Assembly: GCF_904849725.1 (NCBI RefSeq)
Contig: NC_058522.1
Location: 434,277,529-434,341,528, forward strand
Length of the DNA stretch: 64,000 bases
Origin: Hordeum vulgare subsp. vulgare
Taxonomy: Eukaryota; Streptophyta; Magnoliopsida; Poales; Poaceae
Direction of reading: 5' to 3'
Shown here: in pieces, positions 21,961 to 32,460 of the stretch
Position numbering within the stretch: position 1 is the stretch's first letter
How the letters are laid out: the number at the start of each line of letters is the position of its first letter
The notes under the pieces: model-generated
Database searches by the model: none
What the model was told of the DNA's origin: nothing
Seen by the model: the letters and a program-made list of their open reading frames with translations, nothing else
Made by a program: the position numbers and the translations under genes

Positions 21961-23550
21961 TGGAATGACCAACGATAACGATGACGATCCCAAGTAAAAG
22001 CCGCGTTCATCCCCGCAAACTCGTGAGTCGTGGCGCCCTCACCCTCGTGGGGAATTGATGGCAGACCCGCAGACGTCGCATTGATCCGGAGCGAAAGCCC
22101 ATGCGCCCAGAGCCGCGACCGATATCTTCTATCGGCCGATCCGATCAGCGCCATCCTCCGCTGCCCCATCGCGACCTGCGCTTCTTCCTGCGCGCGCCAT
22201 GTCCGCTCGCTCGCTGGCTCATCCGTCGTCGTACGTCGATGCGCATGTGCGGCGCGGGCGGCACCGTCTAGCCCGGGCGCCGTACTGTCGGCACAGTCGA
22301 AGACGGGGAGCGACTGGCCAGGGCCTAGGGGTCGTCAGGTCACTGTGCTGCTCCTACTTGTGGACCGTGCCAGTACGCTCAGGCAACAGGTGACCACATC
22401 CACATGGATGTTTTTCCTTTTTACGCAGGTGACCACATGGACGTAATAAGTTGCGGTGGTCACGCACGCACACGTACCCGCCGGCAATAATCGCCCGCTC
22501 GCTCCCACGTAAGTAACAGTAAACCGAATGAACAGTAGTACGTAGTATAGTACCTGGCCGGACTCATGGAGCTGCATTGCATGCCCACACGCGCGAACAT
22601 CGATCTACTGTGTGGGATGTGGCCGCTTCCACCCCCGGTCCGGTCGACCGTCGCTCTGGGTCGTCGGCGACGCGCGCACGGCATGCAGTCCCGACACGAG
22701 CACGCCGCGGCACACGGGGGCCCGAACGAAAGGCGGGGCGCGACCTACCGCGGGAAGCTGGCGTAAATGCAATGCAGAGGCCGGTGGTCACCACGGACGG
22801 ACGGACGGACGGGTGCACATATACGGGCGCTACGTCGTACGCGCTACGGGTGGGCAGCAGCAGCCAGTGGCCGCCCGTGCCCACGCGCCCCGGCGCCCGT
22901 GTTCCTCGCCGCGCGCACATGGCCCCGTCGCCATACGCGCTCTGCACCGCCGTAGCTACCGCGACTGTTCAACCGTAGACGACGGTTCTCGCGCGCGGCC
23001 GCTGTCCGTGTGAGTTCCAGGCGCTGGCTGGCTGGCTATATATCCCGTAGTGCTCCGTGCTCTGTGCTCCGGTTTGTCAGGGCGTCGCCGTCGGTGCGGG
23101 CTGCCAGCGCCGGCATGCCCATGCATGCAACCACGCGCGCTCCGTCCGTGGCGGGCCAGGCCGGCGATCGGCATCTCTATCGGGTACGCTTTATTTGTCA
23201 GTTGCTCGAGTTGACCCATCAACGCCCGGCTGCCTTGGCCTCAGCAGTCAGCACCACATACGGATACAGCAGACAATTTCCTTTATTGGTGACAGGCACA
23301 CACGCAATTAGTTTGTCCTACTTGGTCGAGTTCGCTAACTAGTACGTACTCCTCTTAATAACCAGCTCCAATCAAGCCAACTCGGCCGTGCACGTCATGC
23401 CGTTTCCAGTCGTCTTCACGTTACATATTCTTCACGTGCCATGCATTGCTAGGATAGGATAGCCCGGTATTTCCAGCTGCTAGCTAGCTGCGGTCCGCAC
23501 GCACATTCATATACGCATGCAGAGATGGTCGAAACGTTGGTTGCCGTCCT
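21961..23550. other. GC-rich unassigned region with one TATA-like site
   Basis: High in CG dinucleotides at 22030-23200, with overlapping open frames on both strands, which is expected from composition. None shows a recognisable domain or a consistent coding pattern. A TATA-like GGCTGGCTATATATCCC lies at about 23030-23048 on the plus strand and could be a core promoter, but no gene follows it. A tandem CGGACGGACGGACGG run occurs near 22796. Confidence 0.35.
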
Positions 23551-23554
23551 ACTA

Positions 23555-23808
23555 CCCCTCCGGTCCTTTTTTACTGCGTATAAGAATTGTCCAAAGTCAA
23601 ACTCCGCAACGTTTGATCATGTTTATAAAAGAATATCAACATCTACAGTACTAAATTTATACTACGTATGAAAATTAAAACCATGATACATCCAATGATA
23701 TTGATTCTCACTTGTAAATGTTGGTAAATCTTTTTATACAGTTGGTCAAAATTTACGAGGTTTGGTATCAAACAAATCTTATATGCGAACCATAAAGACC
23801 GGAGGGAG
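23555..23808. mobile_element. Stowaway MITE, 254 bp
   Basis: Left end CCCCTCCGGTCC and right end GACCGGAGGGAG are inverted repeats, flanked by TA at 23553-23554 and 23809-23810. A shortened relative lies at 45567-45763 with matching downstream flank, so the two sites descend from one duplicated locus. Confidence 0.8.
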
Positions 23809-23867
23809 TACGATCAAGTTAAGACTTAAGAAGCCCGTGCACTGCCGCGTCAGACCGTCCCCCTTCC

Positions 23868-24033
23868 CGCGAACCAATCTGTGGTTGGATTGTTAGATGG
23901 ACTGTGATATCCACATTTTATTAGCGTTCAAATCCTGATGCTCGCATTTATTTCTAAATTTATTTTAGAATTTTCTGAATTTATTTTAGAATTATCCATA
24001 AAACGCTTGCATTTGTACCGTGTTCAAAGAAAA
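23868..24033 (+). mobile_element. SINE, 166 bp, with 16-bp target duplication
   Basis: AGACCGTCCCCCTTCC occurs at 23852-23867 and again at 24034-24049. The 166 bases between contain a pol III box-B-like GTTCAAATCC and a tRNA-like TGGTTGGATTGTTAGATGG, then a T-rich body ending in an A-rich tail (CAAAGAAAA). A long TSD, tRNA-derived head and A-rich end define a SINE. The related flank at about 45.80 kb has one copy of the target and no insert, so it is an empty site. Confidence 0.85.
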
Positions 24034-24049
24034 AGACCGTCCCCCTTCC

Positions 24050-25118
24050 TCTCCGGCATAATTCACGTTCTTAGCTGGTCGAGGGAGACGCCAGTACGAC
24101 CAACAAAGCGTAGGTTGGCGCCACTGCAGCGTCGCCATCCCAGAGATCCCCAGCTTGTCACGCCGCGCACGCAGGGTTAGCGTCTAGCACCACACGTACG
24201 TTACGTACATACCTGCTGGCTTGCTTATTGGTGGTGAGGAGAATACTAAGCAAGCACTGTGCAAGCGCTCGTGTATCCTCTGCTTTAGCGGCGCAGGACG
24301 CACAACTGTAACTAGCCGCGTACGTACGTGCAACACTTTCATAGCACGTACGTACTACCACTACTGTGTGTATGGTACAGTATATTCAGTGGTGGCCGCC
24401 TTACCGGTAACCGGTCCCGGCGCTCCGTGTTAATGGATGCTATCGATGGCACGGCCGGCGTGGTGATCATGAACTGATTAATATTAGTACTACTAGGCCT
24501 AATTGGCACTTGATTAGTTGATTTAATACAGGGATGGTTTCCCACCACGTTGTACGGCCGAGCTTGCTAGCTAGTACTACTACATAACAAATGAGAAGCT
24601 TAAACATCGAGGATTAGAGTGCAATTAATGATCTCCAACAGTAGTAGTACACTCCTACAATGCTCGCTAGCTGCGTGGATTGCGTCAGTAAAGGACAGTG
24701 TTACGGAGGGCGCCCGTCGGTTAAGGAAAGGGACCGGCGACCTTCCTGGGGCAGCCAACTAACGAGATCGATCGATCGAGCCGGCCGGCCGGCTATATAC
24801 CCAGCACATCTGTAACCAGCACGAACCTTACCTTACCCTAGGTAGCTAGCATGTGTACATGTACGTAAGATAAGAAAACCAAGCGTCGAGACCAGCCTTT
24901 TCTGGGATCGACCGCTTCAATTGAGCTGCTCTGCGATCGCACATGCATGTGATTTCAACCAGATTGGACGTTCATTCCCGGACTCCATAGTTAATTTCTC
25001 TAGTACAGTACGTAGGACAATCTACTTGCACGGTCGCCACGATCAGTTTAATTAGTTGGAGGCAGGGCTTCTTTGAATTCTAGTAACAGTAACAGCGAAG
25101 GAGTGGCCTACCGCACTT
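24050..25118. other. Unassigned low-copy-looking region, possible promoter at 24.8 kb
   Basis: No coding sequence recognised. ACGT-rich runs (CGTACGTACG near 24320-24350) and GATCGATCGATCG then CCGGCCGGCCGG lead into GGCTATATACCC at about 24789-24800. That resembles a plant core promoter on the plus strand, but no ORF with a known domain follows before the MITE at 25122. Confidence 0.35.
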
Positions 25119-25121
25119 TTA

Positions 25122-25476
25122 GGCACTGTTTCTTTAAAAAATCTTACGACTTTTTTTGTCCCAACTAAAAAGTCTCTAGTCCCTACCCGTTTTTTTCCAA
25201 GGACTAAACATGGATTGGAGGTCATTAAATAACATGCAAAAAGACCATGTTACCCCTAGTAATATAATAGAGGTTATTAAATGGCATGCTAAAAATAGGG
25301 GCACTGTTGGAAAAAGTGACAAAAAAGTCACAAAAAGTCCCTTCCATAGAAACTTCTTCCTTTAGTCCCAAATACCTCATTTTAGTTCCTAAAAGTCCGT
25401 CCTGTTTCTTTCACATGGGACTAAAAGGGACTTTTTTTAGTCCTACATCAAAAAGTCCCTGAAAAAAAACACCTCC
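25122..25476. mobile_element. Tourist-like (Harbinger) MITE, 355 bp, TSD TTA
   Basis: Flanked by TTA on both sides (25119-25121 and 25477-25479). Ends GGCACTGTTTCTTT and AAAAAAACACCTCC are imperfect inverted repeats. Sub-terminal text (TCTAGTCCCTACCCG, GGACTAAACATGG) resembles that of the Harbinger element at 32124-37090, which may be its larger relative. No coding capacity. Confidence 0.7.
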
Positions 25477-25746
25477 TTATATCAAAAGTGAAGGCGTTCG
25501 GTTTAGTCCAACAGTGAAGGCGTTCGGTTTGTCCCCGACACATGATATTATATCAAAAGTGTAGCTTTAGCCCTAGCTTAGCTCGAGAGTCGAGTCCCAC
25601 TCCTGCCACCATCCATCAATCATCAGTTGGCACCAGCATTTGTATTAAACTACTACATGATCTGCTACTAATGATTTGTGTTAGTAATATACACGACCAG
25701 TCAATGGATGAGAGGGGCCGGTTGGGGGTGCATGGAAAATGCATAA

Positions 25747-27273
25747 TGGCATCTCTAACCCCGACATGCAAATCTCCCGTAACCGTGTTGACCGTGTTGT
25801 TCGATGCAAGTCATCCAACTCAAGCCTGTATCGGTCTGTAGTGATGTCTACATATATTTTCTTCTGCAAATTGAAAACAAATACGGGAAAGTTTGCAAAA
25901 GTCCACACCGATCCCAAGCCCGATTCTGATAATCCTCGCCCAACAAAATCCCCTACTCCCCTCCCGCGAGCGCTTCCCGCCCGATGCGAGCTACTCGCAT
26001 GCATGCCGCTTGTAGAGCGTGCTGTTCCATATTAAAGGCCGCTTAGCACGGACATGACCTCACACTACCTCCACTGTTGAAGTGGCCCGCCAGCCGAGGG
26101 CGCAGTCCCTGCAGGCCCCGCTGAACATGCCTCCTCGCTACATTCAAACGCCTCCACAAAACCCACGTGAACGCCAAGAAACCTACTTCGGCCATACGTT
26201 TGTTCATGAGTCGGCCGGCATTAAACGCAACGCTGGGTGACCTCTTCTCGTGTGGCCTCTATTCAAATGAGGCTAGACGCCGTGCAAGAATCGCACCCCT
26301 CCGCCGCTCCCTCATCTCCTCCTTCATCATTTTCTCCACTCTTTCGATGGCTTCCGAAGAGTAGTTCTCCAACATACAAACAGGCTGGGTGACTCATCGA
26401 GCCCGCCGAATACGAGCATGAGCGAGTTATATCGCTGCTCCACCTCCTTCGCCTAGCCCGACGGAGCTAGTTGTCGCCCCAAGTCGGCGCGTGGTTCAGC
26501 AACTCGTCGCTCCAAGCCAGCTCGATGAAGAGTGGCAAGTTGCTGCACGCCGGCACAACAAGGAGCGTGGTACCTCCCATGCATGCGACCGAGCCTTCCA
26601 CGCCTGCAGGTGCGCCATGCAGGTAGAGACAGAAGCCACATGCGCAAAGAGCAACGAGTCGGTGTCCAGCGTCTTCGCATCCGCCTCCATCATCGAGGAC
26701 AAGTAGAACACGGGAATTCGCCACTACTTAGATCCCATGAAGGCCACCGCCGTGTCGACGTTGGCGTACACAGCCGGTGTCTTGCCTGGTTCTTCTTTTA
26801 TGAGGACCATCGTCGACCCCACATGGGCTCCACGAAAGCGGATGCGCCCCCTTTCCCTCCCGCTGAAGCATCAATTGATGGTTTGCTCCGACGAGCAGTG
26901 GGGAAGCGAGCCGTTCATTGCACTGAAGCATATGCCTCTGGGGCTCCCAACAGTCGATTGATCGGGCTGTCGAACATGAGGAAGACAAAGGGATCCGCGG
27001 GCGACCATTTAGATTAGCTGGACTGACACGGTTGATGTAAATGTAATAAAATCCCTCATTTTTATATGAAATCCGGCCTTTTATATGAAATCAATCATGT
27101 TTATATGAAATCCGGTCATGTTTGCACAAATTTCGTGTGGTTGGTTTAAGTTGTCGTCAAAATGTATGCGACTAAGGTTAAATGACGTCCTCCCGTATCC
27201 GTATTCGTAGATTGGCCTCTCTTTTGTCTATGGACGGATGTGAAAAATTTACGGGCTGTTATTAAAGGTGCCG
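25747..27273. mobile_element. Candidate non-autonomous Harbinger-type element, TSD TAA
   Basis: Left TGGCATCTCTAAC and right (inverted) CGGCACCTTTAAT are imperfect terminal repeats flanked by TAA (25744-25746 and 27274-27276). Inside are several overlapping frames of 60-160 codons on both strands, none with a recognised domain. The three-base TSD suits the PIF/Harbinger superfamily. With such short, imperfect ends the assignment is tentative. Confidence 0.4.
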
Positions 27274-27396
27274 TAAGACCGACTTTTTTGCTTTCATGTA
27301 GTTAGTCATGTGTAGCGATTACCTATTAAGGCAGGAATAACGATTTATAAAATAATGTTGAGTACGTAGTGCAAAGCTCGTCGGTTCTCACAATTA

Positions 27397-29584
27397 GAGC
27401 AACTTAAATGGAGTGATTCATTTGGTCCGCCGCCGTCCGTTTGGGTTGACACATACACAAAAGACGGCCCAACGCGCCGACCCAAACGGATGCGCGTTCG
27501 GTTTTTGTCCGCGGGTGACTCATTCCCGACCCATTTTTGAGCCGGGTTTGCGTCGGCGCGGACACGCGACGAACGCTCGCACGCTTGCCTTCTCCTCCCC
27601 ACGGGCCCGCTGGTCGGTGGCACATTGGCCTCCCCCATCCAACAGCAACCCTCGCCCGCCTCCTTCGTCGCCGACGTCGCCGCCCATTTTTGCCGGCGAC
27701 TCTCCCAGCTGCCCACTCTCAGCAACGCCGTCCACATCCGCCCACTCTGAGCCACGCCGCCCACTCCGACGTCGCCCGCCGCCGCCGTCTTGCCGCCGGG
27801 GAGCCGACTGCTTCCCACCTCCACACCCCCGACCAAGAAGCCGCCTCGCCACCCGGCCAGATCCTCAGCGGCACGGCCTACTCGTCGGACGCCGACAGGG
27901 CAACTAGCTGGTCCGTGCGCACCGCGACTCCCTTCGCCGGCCGTCTTCTTCGTCGACGCCTGCAAGTTGTTCGACAGTTTGCCAAGGTACAAAAAATGGA
28001 CACCGCCGACGAGTTCTTTTTTCACAATTTCCTTTGCGACTCCGACGATTCGTCGTCCGATGACGAGGATGAGATGTTGGCTGCCGTGTTGGTCCATCTC
28101 CATCTCAACAGCCAGCGGCCGTTGTTCCGTGGCTCCATTCCGAGGCACCTTCCGACGTTGAATCGCAACTGAGAGAGCGGGCATTTCCTTCTTTGGAAGG
28201 ACTATTTTGATACAACAAACCCGTTGTTCAAACATCAATAATTCCTCCACCGTTTCCGATGAGTAGGCATGTTTTCAACCGCATTAGAGAGGGAGTGGTT
28301 GGCTATGATGACTATTTCGAGTGCAAAGCCTATGCCGTTGTCAAGATAGGTTTTTCCTCGAATCAGAAATGCACTGCCGCCATCCGAATGCTTGCATACG
28401 GAGTGCCCGGTCATCTCATTAACGAGTACGCCCGTATGAGCGAGTCTACTTGCCTAGAGTCCTTGTATAAGTTCTGCAAGGCTGTTATTGCTGTGTTTGG
28501 CCCTGAGTATTTGAGAGAGCCGACTGCTGAAGATACAACCCGTTTGTTGGCGATGAATGCTAGCAGGGGCTTACCAGGGATGCTTGGTAGCATAGACTGC
28601 ATGCACCGGGAGTGGAAGAACTGCCCTTCTGCTTGACAAGGGCAGTATAAGGGCCATGTCAAGGCTTGCACTGTCATTCTAGAGGCCGTTGCGTCTGAAA
28701 ATCTCTGGATCCGGCACTCTTTCTTTGGCATGGCCGGATCACACAATGATATCAACGTGCTTCAGCGCTCGCCGGTGTTTGCTAGGCTTGCCGAAGGCAA
28801 CAGCCCACCGGTGAACTTTACTATCAACGACCACTACTACGACAAAGGATACTACCTGGGTGACGGTATCTATCCTCAGTGGACCACTATTGTCAAGACA
28901 ATATCCGACCGTGTCGGAGAGAAGAGGAAAAGATTTGCCCAAGAGCAAGAGGGTACTAGGAAGGATGTCGAGCGTGCCTTTGATGTTTTGCAATCTTGAT
29001 GGGGCATTGTTCGGTATCCTGGTAATACCTGGAGCACGCACAAACTGTGGGAGGTGATAAGTGCTTGTGTGATCATGCATAATATGATCGTAGAAGACGA
29101 GCGTCCAAAGCGTCTGTACGGTCAAGGGTTTCAGTTTCAGGGTGAGAATGTTGTGTGTGAGCATGGAGGAGCGGCAACGTTTGAACAGTTCACCCAATTT
29201 CATCAAGACATGAGTGATTAGAAAACTCACGTACAACTGCAGAATGATTTGGTTGAGCATATGTGGGTTCATGTTGGCAACCAATAGATTTATCTTCTTT
29301 TATTCATTAGCAAAACTATGTGCGAACTATGTGAGACATTTTTATTTTTATTCTCTTGTAACAACTATGCTATTTTCGGTCCAAATTATGTTATTTGATT
29401 CAAATTATGAAAATCATGCAAAATAGGGCGGTCAGCCGACCACGCCAGTACATATGGGTCGGTGCGTTGGACGCGCTGCCGACCCATATCTAAAACAGGA
29501 CGGACGCCGGACGGGTGGCCGATCCAAACGGACAAAAAACGAACGAAATCGATGTTTGTTTGGGTCGGCCCGTTGGAGTTGCTC
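27397..29584 (+). mobile_element. PIF/Harbinger element, 2188 bp, TSD TTA
   Basis: Terminal GAGCAACT and AGTTGCTC are inverted repeats with TTA at 27394-27396 and 29585-29587. Sub-terminal GACCCAAACGGA-type blocks occur at both ends. It encodes one PIF-type transposase relic on the plus strand and no Myb-like second gene. The element could have moved only with help from a related one. Confidence 0.85.
27996..29221 (+). pseudogene. PIF/Harbinger transposase (DDE_Tnp_4 type), disabled
   Basis: Starts with MDTADEFFFHNFLCDSDD and an acidic stretch. A TGA at 28170-28172, a further TAA near 28238 and a one-base frame change near 28257 precede the second segment (28259-28636). The catalytic domain shows [16 protein letters not shown] (first Asp), SHNDINVLQRS (second Asp) and KDVERAF (Glu). 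TGA codons at 28634-28636 and 28997-28999 split it, and the frame ends near 29221. The DDE triad is visible but spread over interrupted pieces. Such transposases cut the element at its ends and insert at TWA sites. Confidence 0.85.
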
Positions 29585-29587
29585 TTA

Positions 29588-29642
29588 CTCTCTTTCCAAA
29601 ATGTAGTGATCTAAATGCTTTTGTATTTCCCTATGGAAGGAG
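29588..29642. mobile_element. Short Stowaway-like remnant, 55 bp
   Basis: CTCTCTTTCC and GGAAGGAG ends form a short inverted repeat with TA on both sides, directly abutting the right TSD of the Harbinger element. Confidence 0.4.
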
Positions 29643-31030
29643 TACAATTTAGCTGCCAACTGGTGGTATATGTCATCTATCGATCGGGTTTAAGAAAGTT
29701 GTGCTAATCAACCAGCTGCTGCTACAGCATTTTGTGAAGAAGAATTCAGTTTACTGTGGCTGGGTTGGGTATGGATGCGTGGTCCAACGATGTTCAGGGG
29801 ACCAAATGCTTTCCCTCACCAACCAACTTAAATGGCCCTGGTTAGTACGTCCAAATACTACATGCCCAAATGTTGTCAACATCCACACAATTAATCAACC
29901 GGACTACGCGCAGGCAGTAAGCATATGTGCATGCATGCAAATACGAACCATGCAAGAGGAAGAGAAAAAGGAACTCCATGACAGCCAGAGACTGGACGCG
30001 CGTACGTACGTACCCATCATCTGACTCTCCACCAAACCTCCACTTACTTAAAACCCGACCCTCTGATTATTACTCGATCAGAATATAACGTGCACGGCGA
30101 CCAGTTTCTGACGAGTCTTGGACTCTTGGTGCTTTGGCAAATAGGCTGTACGTACGTACGCGTTGCTTTGCGCATGCCCATGATGGCTAATTGATCGCCA
30201 AGTTTGGAGAAAGTTTGGTCCAAGTTGCCCTTTTCGGCTTGTTTTTGAACGACCCACAGCTGTCTTAGTCTTTGTGCAACTTTGTAAACTGCACGAGATT
30301 ATTGTCCTACCAACGCCAGCCTTCAGCATTCTTGATCTGTTTTTGTTACTTCTGGCCCAGGAAGCGATTCAACTATGCCTACATCAAGCCTTTTTTGACA
30401 TTCCGCCGTCAGCTACTTCCCCTATTCCTGAACTAAAACCGCGATAAGAATTATGCCCCTGAACTAAAACCACGACAAGAATTATGAAACGAAGGGAGCG
30501 CTACTCTGCGAAAGAAGCTCGAGCACTGCATCCTGATTTTCTCATGTGAATGACATGTTTTCTGTAGCAGTTTTGTCGGCTGCTGAAAATGCCTTCAACT
30601 ACCAGCCAAGAATAATACTACTAATATCTGGATGACACTTGCAGAAAATCTCGGAACAGATTATCTAAAAAGAATACCCAGAAGGAAATGAGCTTGCATG
30701 CACTTTATACTACACCGATGGAAATGTACATGGATGCATTGATCCCTACATCTTATACATATCTTATTGAAAGAGGAGAAGGAAAGGGAAAATGATTAAG
30801 AAGAAGAAGAATAAAGGAGCTAGCACACCAATCATCAAGGAAATTGATCAATAGGCTCCCAAAGGAGCATCATTCTTGGGCGCGCGGTAATTGCGCAGCT
30901 AATCCACGAATTACCACCAACGCCTCAAGGTTAAAATAAATCTCCACACACAGCTTAATTACTCGCTCCGCCCCTCCGCAGGCGTTTATATTACAACCCT
31001 ACCCCTAGCTGGAAGAAAGGATTACCAAAT

Positions 31031-31032
<2 letters not shown>
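29643..31032. other. Unassigned region downstream of the SAUR gene
   Basis: No protein-coding sequence recognised. It holds ACGTACGTACGT runs near 30003 and 30150, one MITE (30416-30498) and AT-rich sequence. The right end (from about 31000) should be 3-prime flanking or UTR sequence of the minus-strand SAUR gene. Confidence 0.35.
30416..30498. mobile_element. Stowaway-like MITE, about 83 bp
   Basis: Begins CTTCCCCTATTCCTG after TA and ends CGAAGGGAG. It contains a duplicated unit CTGAACTAAAACC...AAGAATTATG, at 30429 and 30463. The right TA is not preserved. Confidence 0.5.

Positions 31033-31069
<37 letters not shown>
31033..31069 (-). repeat. Homopolymer run of 37 C (G37 on the SAUR sense strand)
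   Basis: Thirty-seven consecutive C on the plus strand, about 125 bases beyond the SAUR stop codon. On the sense strand this is an uninterrupted G tract, presumably in the 3-prime UTR or just after it. Such a tract can form G-quadruplexes and is also a common site of sequencing length error. Confidence 0.9.
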
Positions 31070-31193
31070 TTGTAGAAGCCAAGCCAGGCCAGCATGGCAG
31101 GCCCTCCACCAACTCTGGCGAGCCCGGCGCCAGCTGCGGATGAAGGCGGCGGTTGGAACTTGGAGGCTGGAGCTTGGCCGGCCGGCTGGCCGG

Positions 31194-31614
31194 TCAACAG
31201 GCGTAGTACTCGACGAGCTCGTCCAGCGACTCGGGCTGCGGGTCGGCGTTCTCCAGCATCCAGAGGAGGTGCTCGAAAAGCACGACCTCGCAGCCGATGA
31301 CGGTGCCGCCGGCGCCGTCGGCGCCGGCGTCGCCGTCCGAGCGGTCGACGAGGTTCTGGAAGAGCGGGTGGCAGACGAGGTCGGCGGTGATGAGGTAGCG
31401 GCGGCGCGACTTGCCGACGTAGACCGGGTGGAGGCCCGGGGGCACGGCGTCGGCGCCGTGGAACGAGGCGCCGCGCCCCCACGGGCCGTCCTCCTCCTCT
31501 CTCGCCGCCGCCGCCGCCGTGTGACGCCGCCGAGGGCGCGCGCGAGATCCGGCTCGACGAGTGCCACCGCTTGATCATGCACTTGAGCTTGCTGCTCAGC
31601 CCGCCCCTGGCCAT
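31194..31614 (-). CDS. SAUR-family protein gene, apparent one-base frameshift
   Basis: Single-exon small auxin-up RNA gene. It starts at ATG 31614 (MARGGLSSKLKCMIKRWHSS) and ends at TGA 31194-31196. The SAUR domain is clear in the second frame: VPPGLHPVYVGKSRRRYLI, ADLVCHPLFQNLVDRS, GCEVVLFEHLLWMLENADP. The tail is ELVEYYAC. The N-terminal part is in a different frame, and the total of 421 bases is not a multiple of three. One base is gained or lost in the purine-rich repeat near 31490-31505, either a sequence error or a true loss of function. SAUR proteins promote cell expansion, in known cases by inhibiting PP2C.D phosphatases at the plasma membrane. Length (about 140 residues) and lack of introns suit the family. 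It is the only non-transposon gene recognised here. Confidence 0.85.
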
Positions 31615-31715
31615 TGCGCGCCCGAGAAAGCAGAGGGTGGATGGGTGTTTGGAGAGCTCAGTCGGAAAGGGAGAGGAGGACGACTTGCTTGCAGGGTCGG
31701 GGAGGAGGCTGGAGG

Positions 31716-31726
31716 CCATATATAGG
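31716..31726 (-). promoter_or_regulatory. SAUR core promoter (TATA box)
   Basis: Minus-strand CCTATATATGG about 105 bases upstream of the SAUR start codon, a usual distance in plants. It supports 31614 as the start. Confidence 0.7.
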
Positions 31727-31780
31727 AGGTGGGAGCGGAGGCTGGCGGGATGGTGACCGGTGGGAGGGCGAGGGTCAAGG

Positions 31781-31786
31781 TGTCGG
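31781..31786 (+). promoter_or_regulatory. Possible auxin response element TGTCGG
   Basis: TGTCGG, a high-affinity ARF binding core, lies about 55 bases upstream of the SAUR TATA box, on the opposite strand. One six-base site is weak evidence. It is recorded because auxin control is expected for SAUR genes. Confidence 0.35.
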
Positions 31787-31789
31787 GGA

Positions 31790-32123
31790 CGGTGCATGGC
31801 CATGGCCAGGCGACGGTAAAACCTGACTAAAACCTGGAAATGGCGGTACGTAGTGTACGTATGTGACGGTGCGAGGTATCTGTCCGTCCGTCTCTTTCTC
31901 TCCGGTTGGCATGCAGCACGGCAGGCAGCGCGGATCGGACAGACTGTGAATTTGGGAGGACCGTGACATGCCCGTCGTCACATAGTGCGCCGAGCCGATA
32001 TATATCTGTCGCGTCTATGGATTTATGCTTTGCACGAAGACGCACAGAAATGGCTGTGGGGGCTTGTCCGTAAGTAGAAGTGCATCGGCCAGAAGAAAGA
32101 CGCGAGGCAACATCATCGTCTTA
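31790..32123. other. SAUR upstream region
   Basis: Presumed distal promoter of the SAUR gene. No further gene or repeat was recognised. TTA at 32121-32123 is the left target duplication of the next Harbinger element, which limits the native promoter to about 400 bases. Confidence 0.4.
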
Positions 32124-32460
32124 GGCCGTGTTTGTTTCATAAGTTATAGGATTTTTTTAAGTTTTAATTTATAAGTCATAAGTCCCTACCTGTTTGTTTA
32201 CATGGACTTATAAGTCACGAGTCTCTACCTGTTTGTGTACACGGACTTATAAGTCCATGTTGTTCCTAATAATAAAACACTTGTTCACATAACCCTTGTT
32301 CATACAAACGAATTACAAAATAGTGACAACCGAAATAAAACTTGTTCATAACTCTTGTTCATACAAACGAATTAACACTTGTTCATAAGAACCGAAATAA
32401 GAGAGAGTACATAACAACCGAGATAACAGAAGTTACATAAGCAAAGAACACTTGTTTATA

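Noticed and set aside
22030..23342. Several 60-140 codon ORFs in the GC-rich region
   Set aside because: Mutually overlapping frames on both strands without domain, codon bias or consistent start context.
30991..31803. 270-codon minus-strand ORF covering the SAUR locus
   Set aside because: Only its MARGGLSSKLKC segment is SAUR. The rest is Arg/Pro/Gly-rich out-of-frame translation of the GC-rich domain and of the C37 run.
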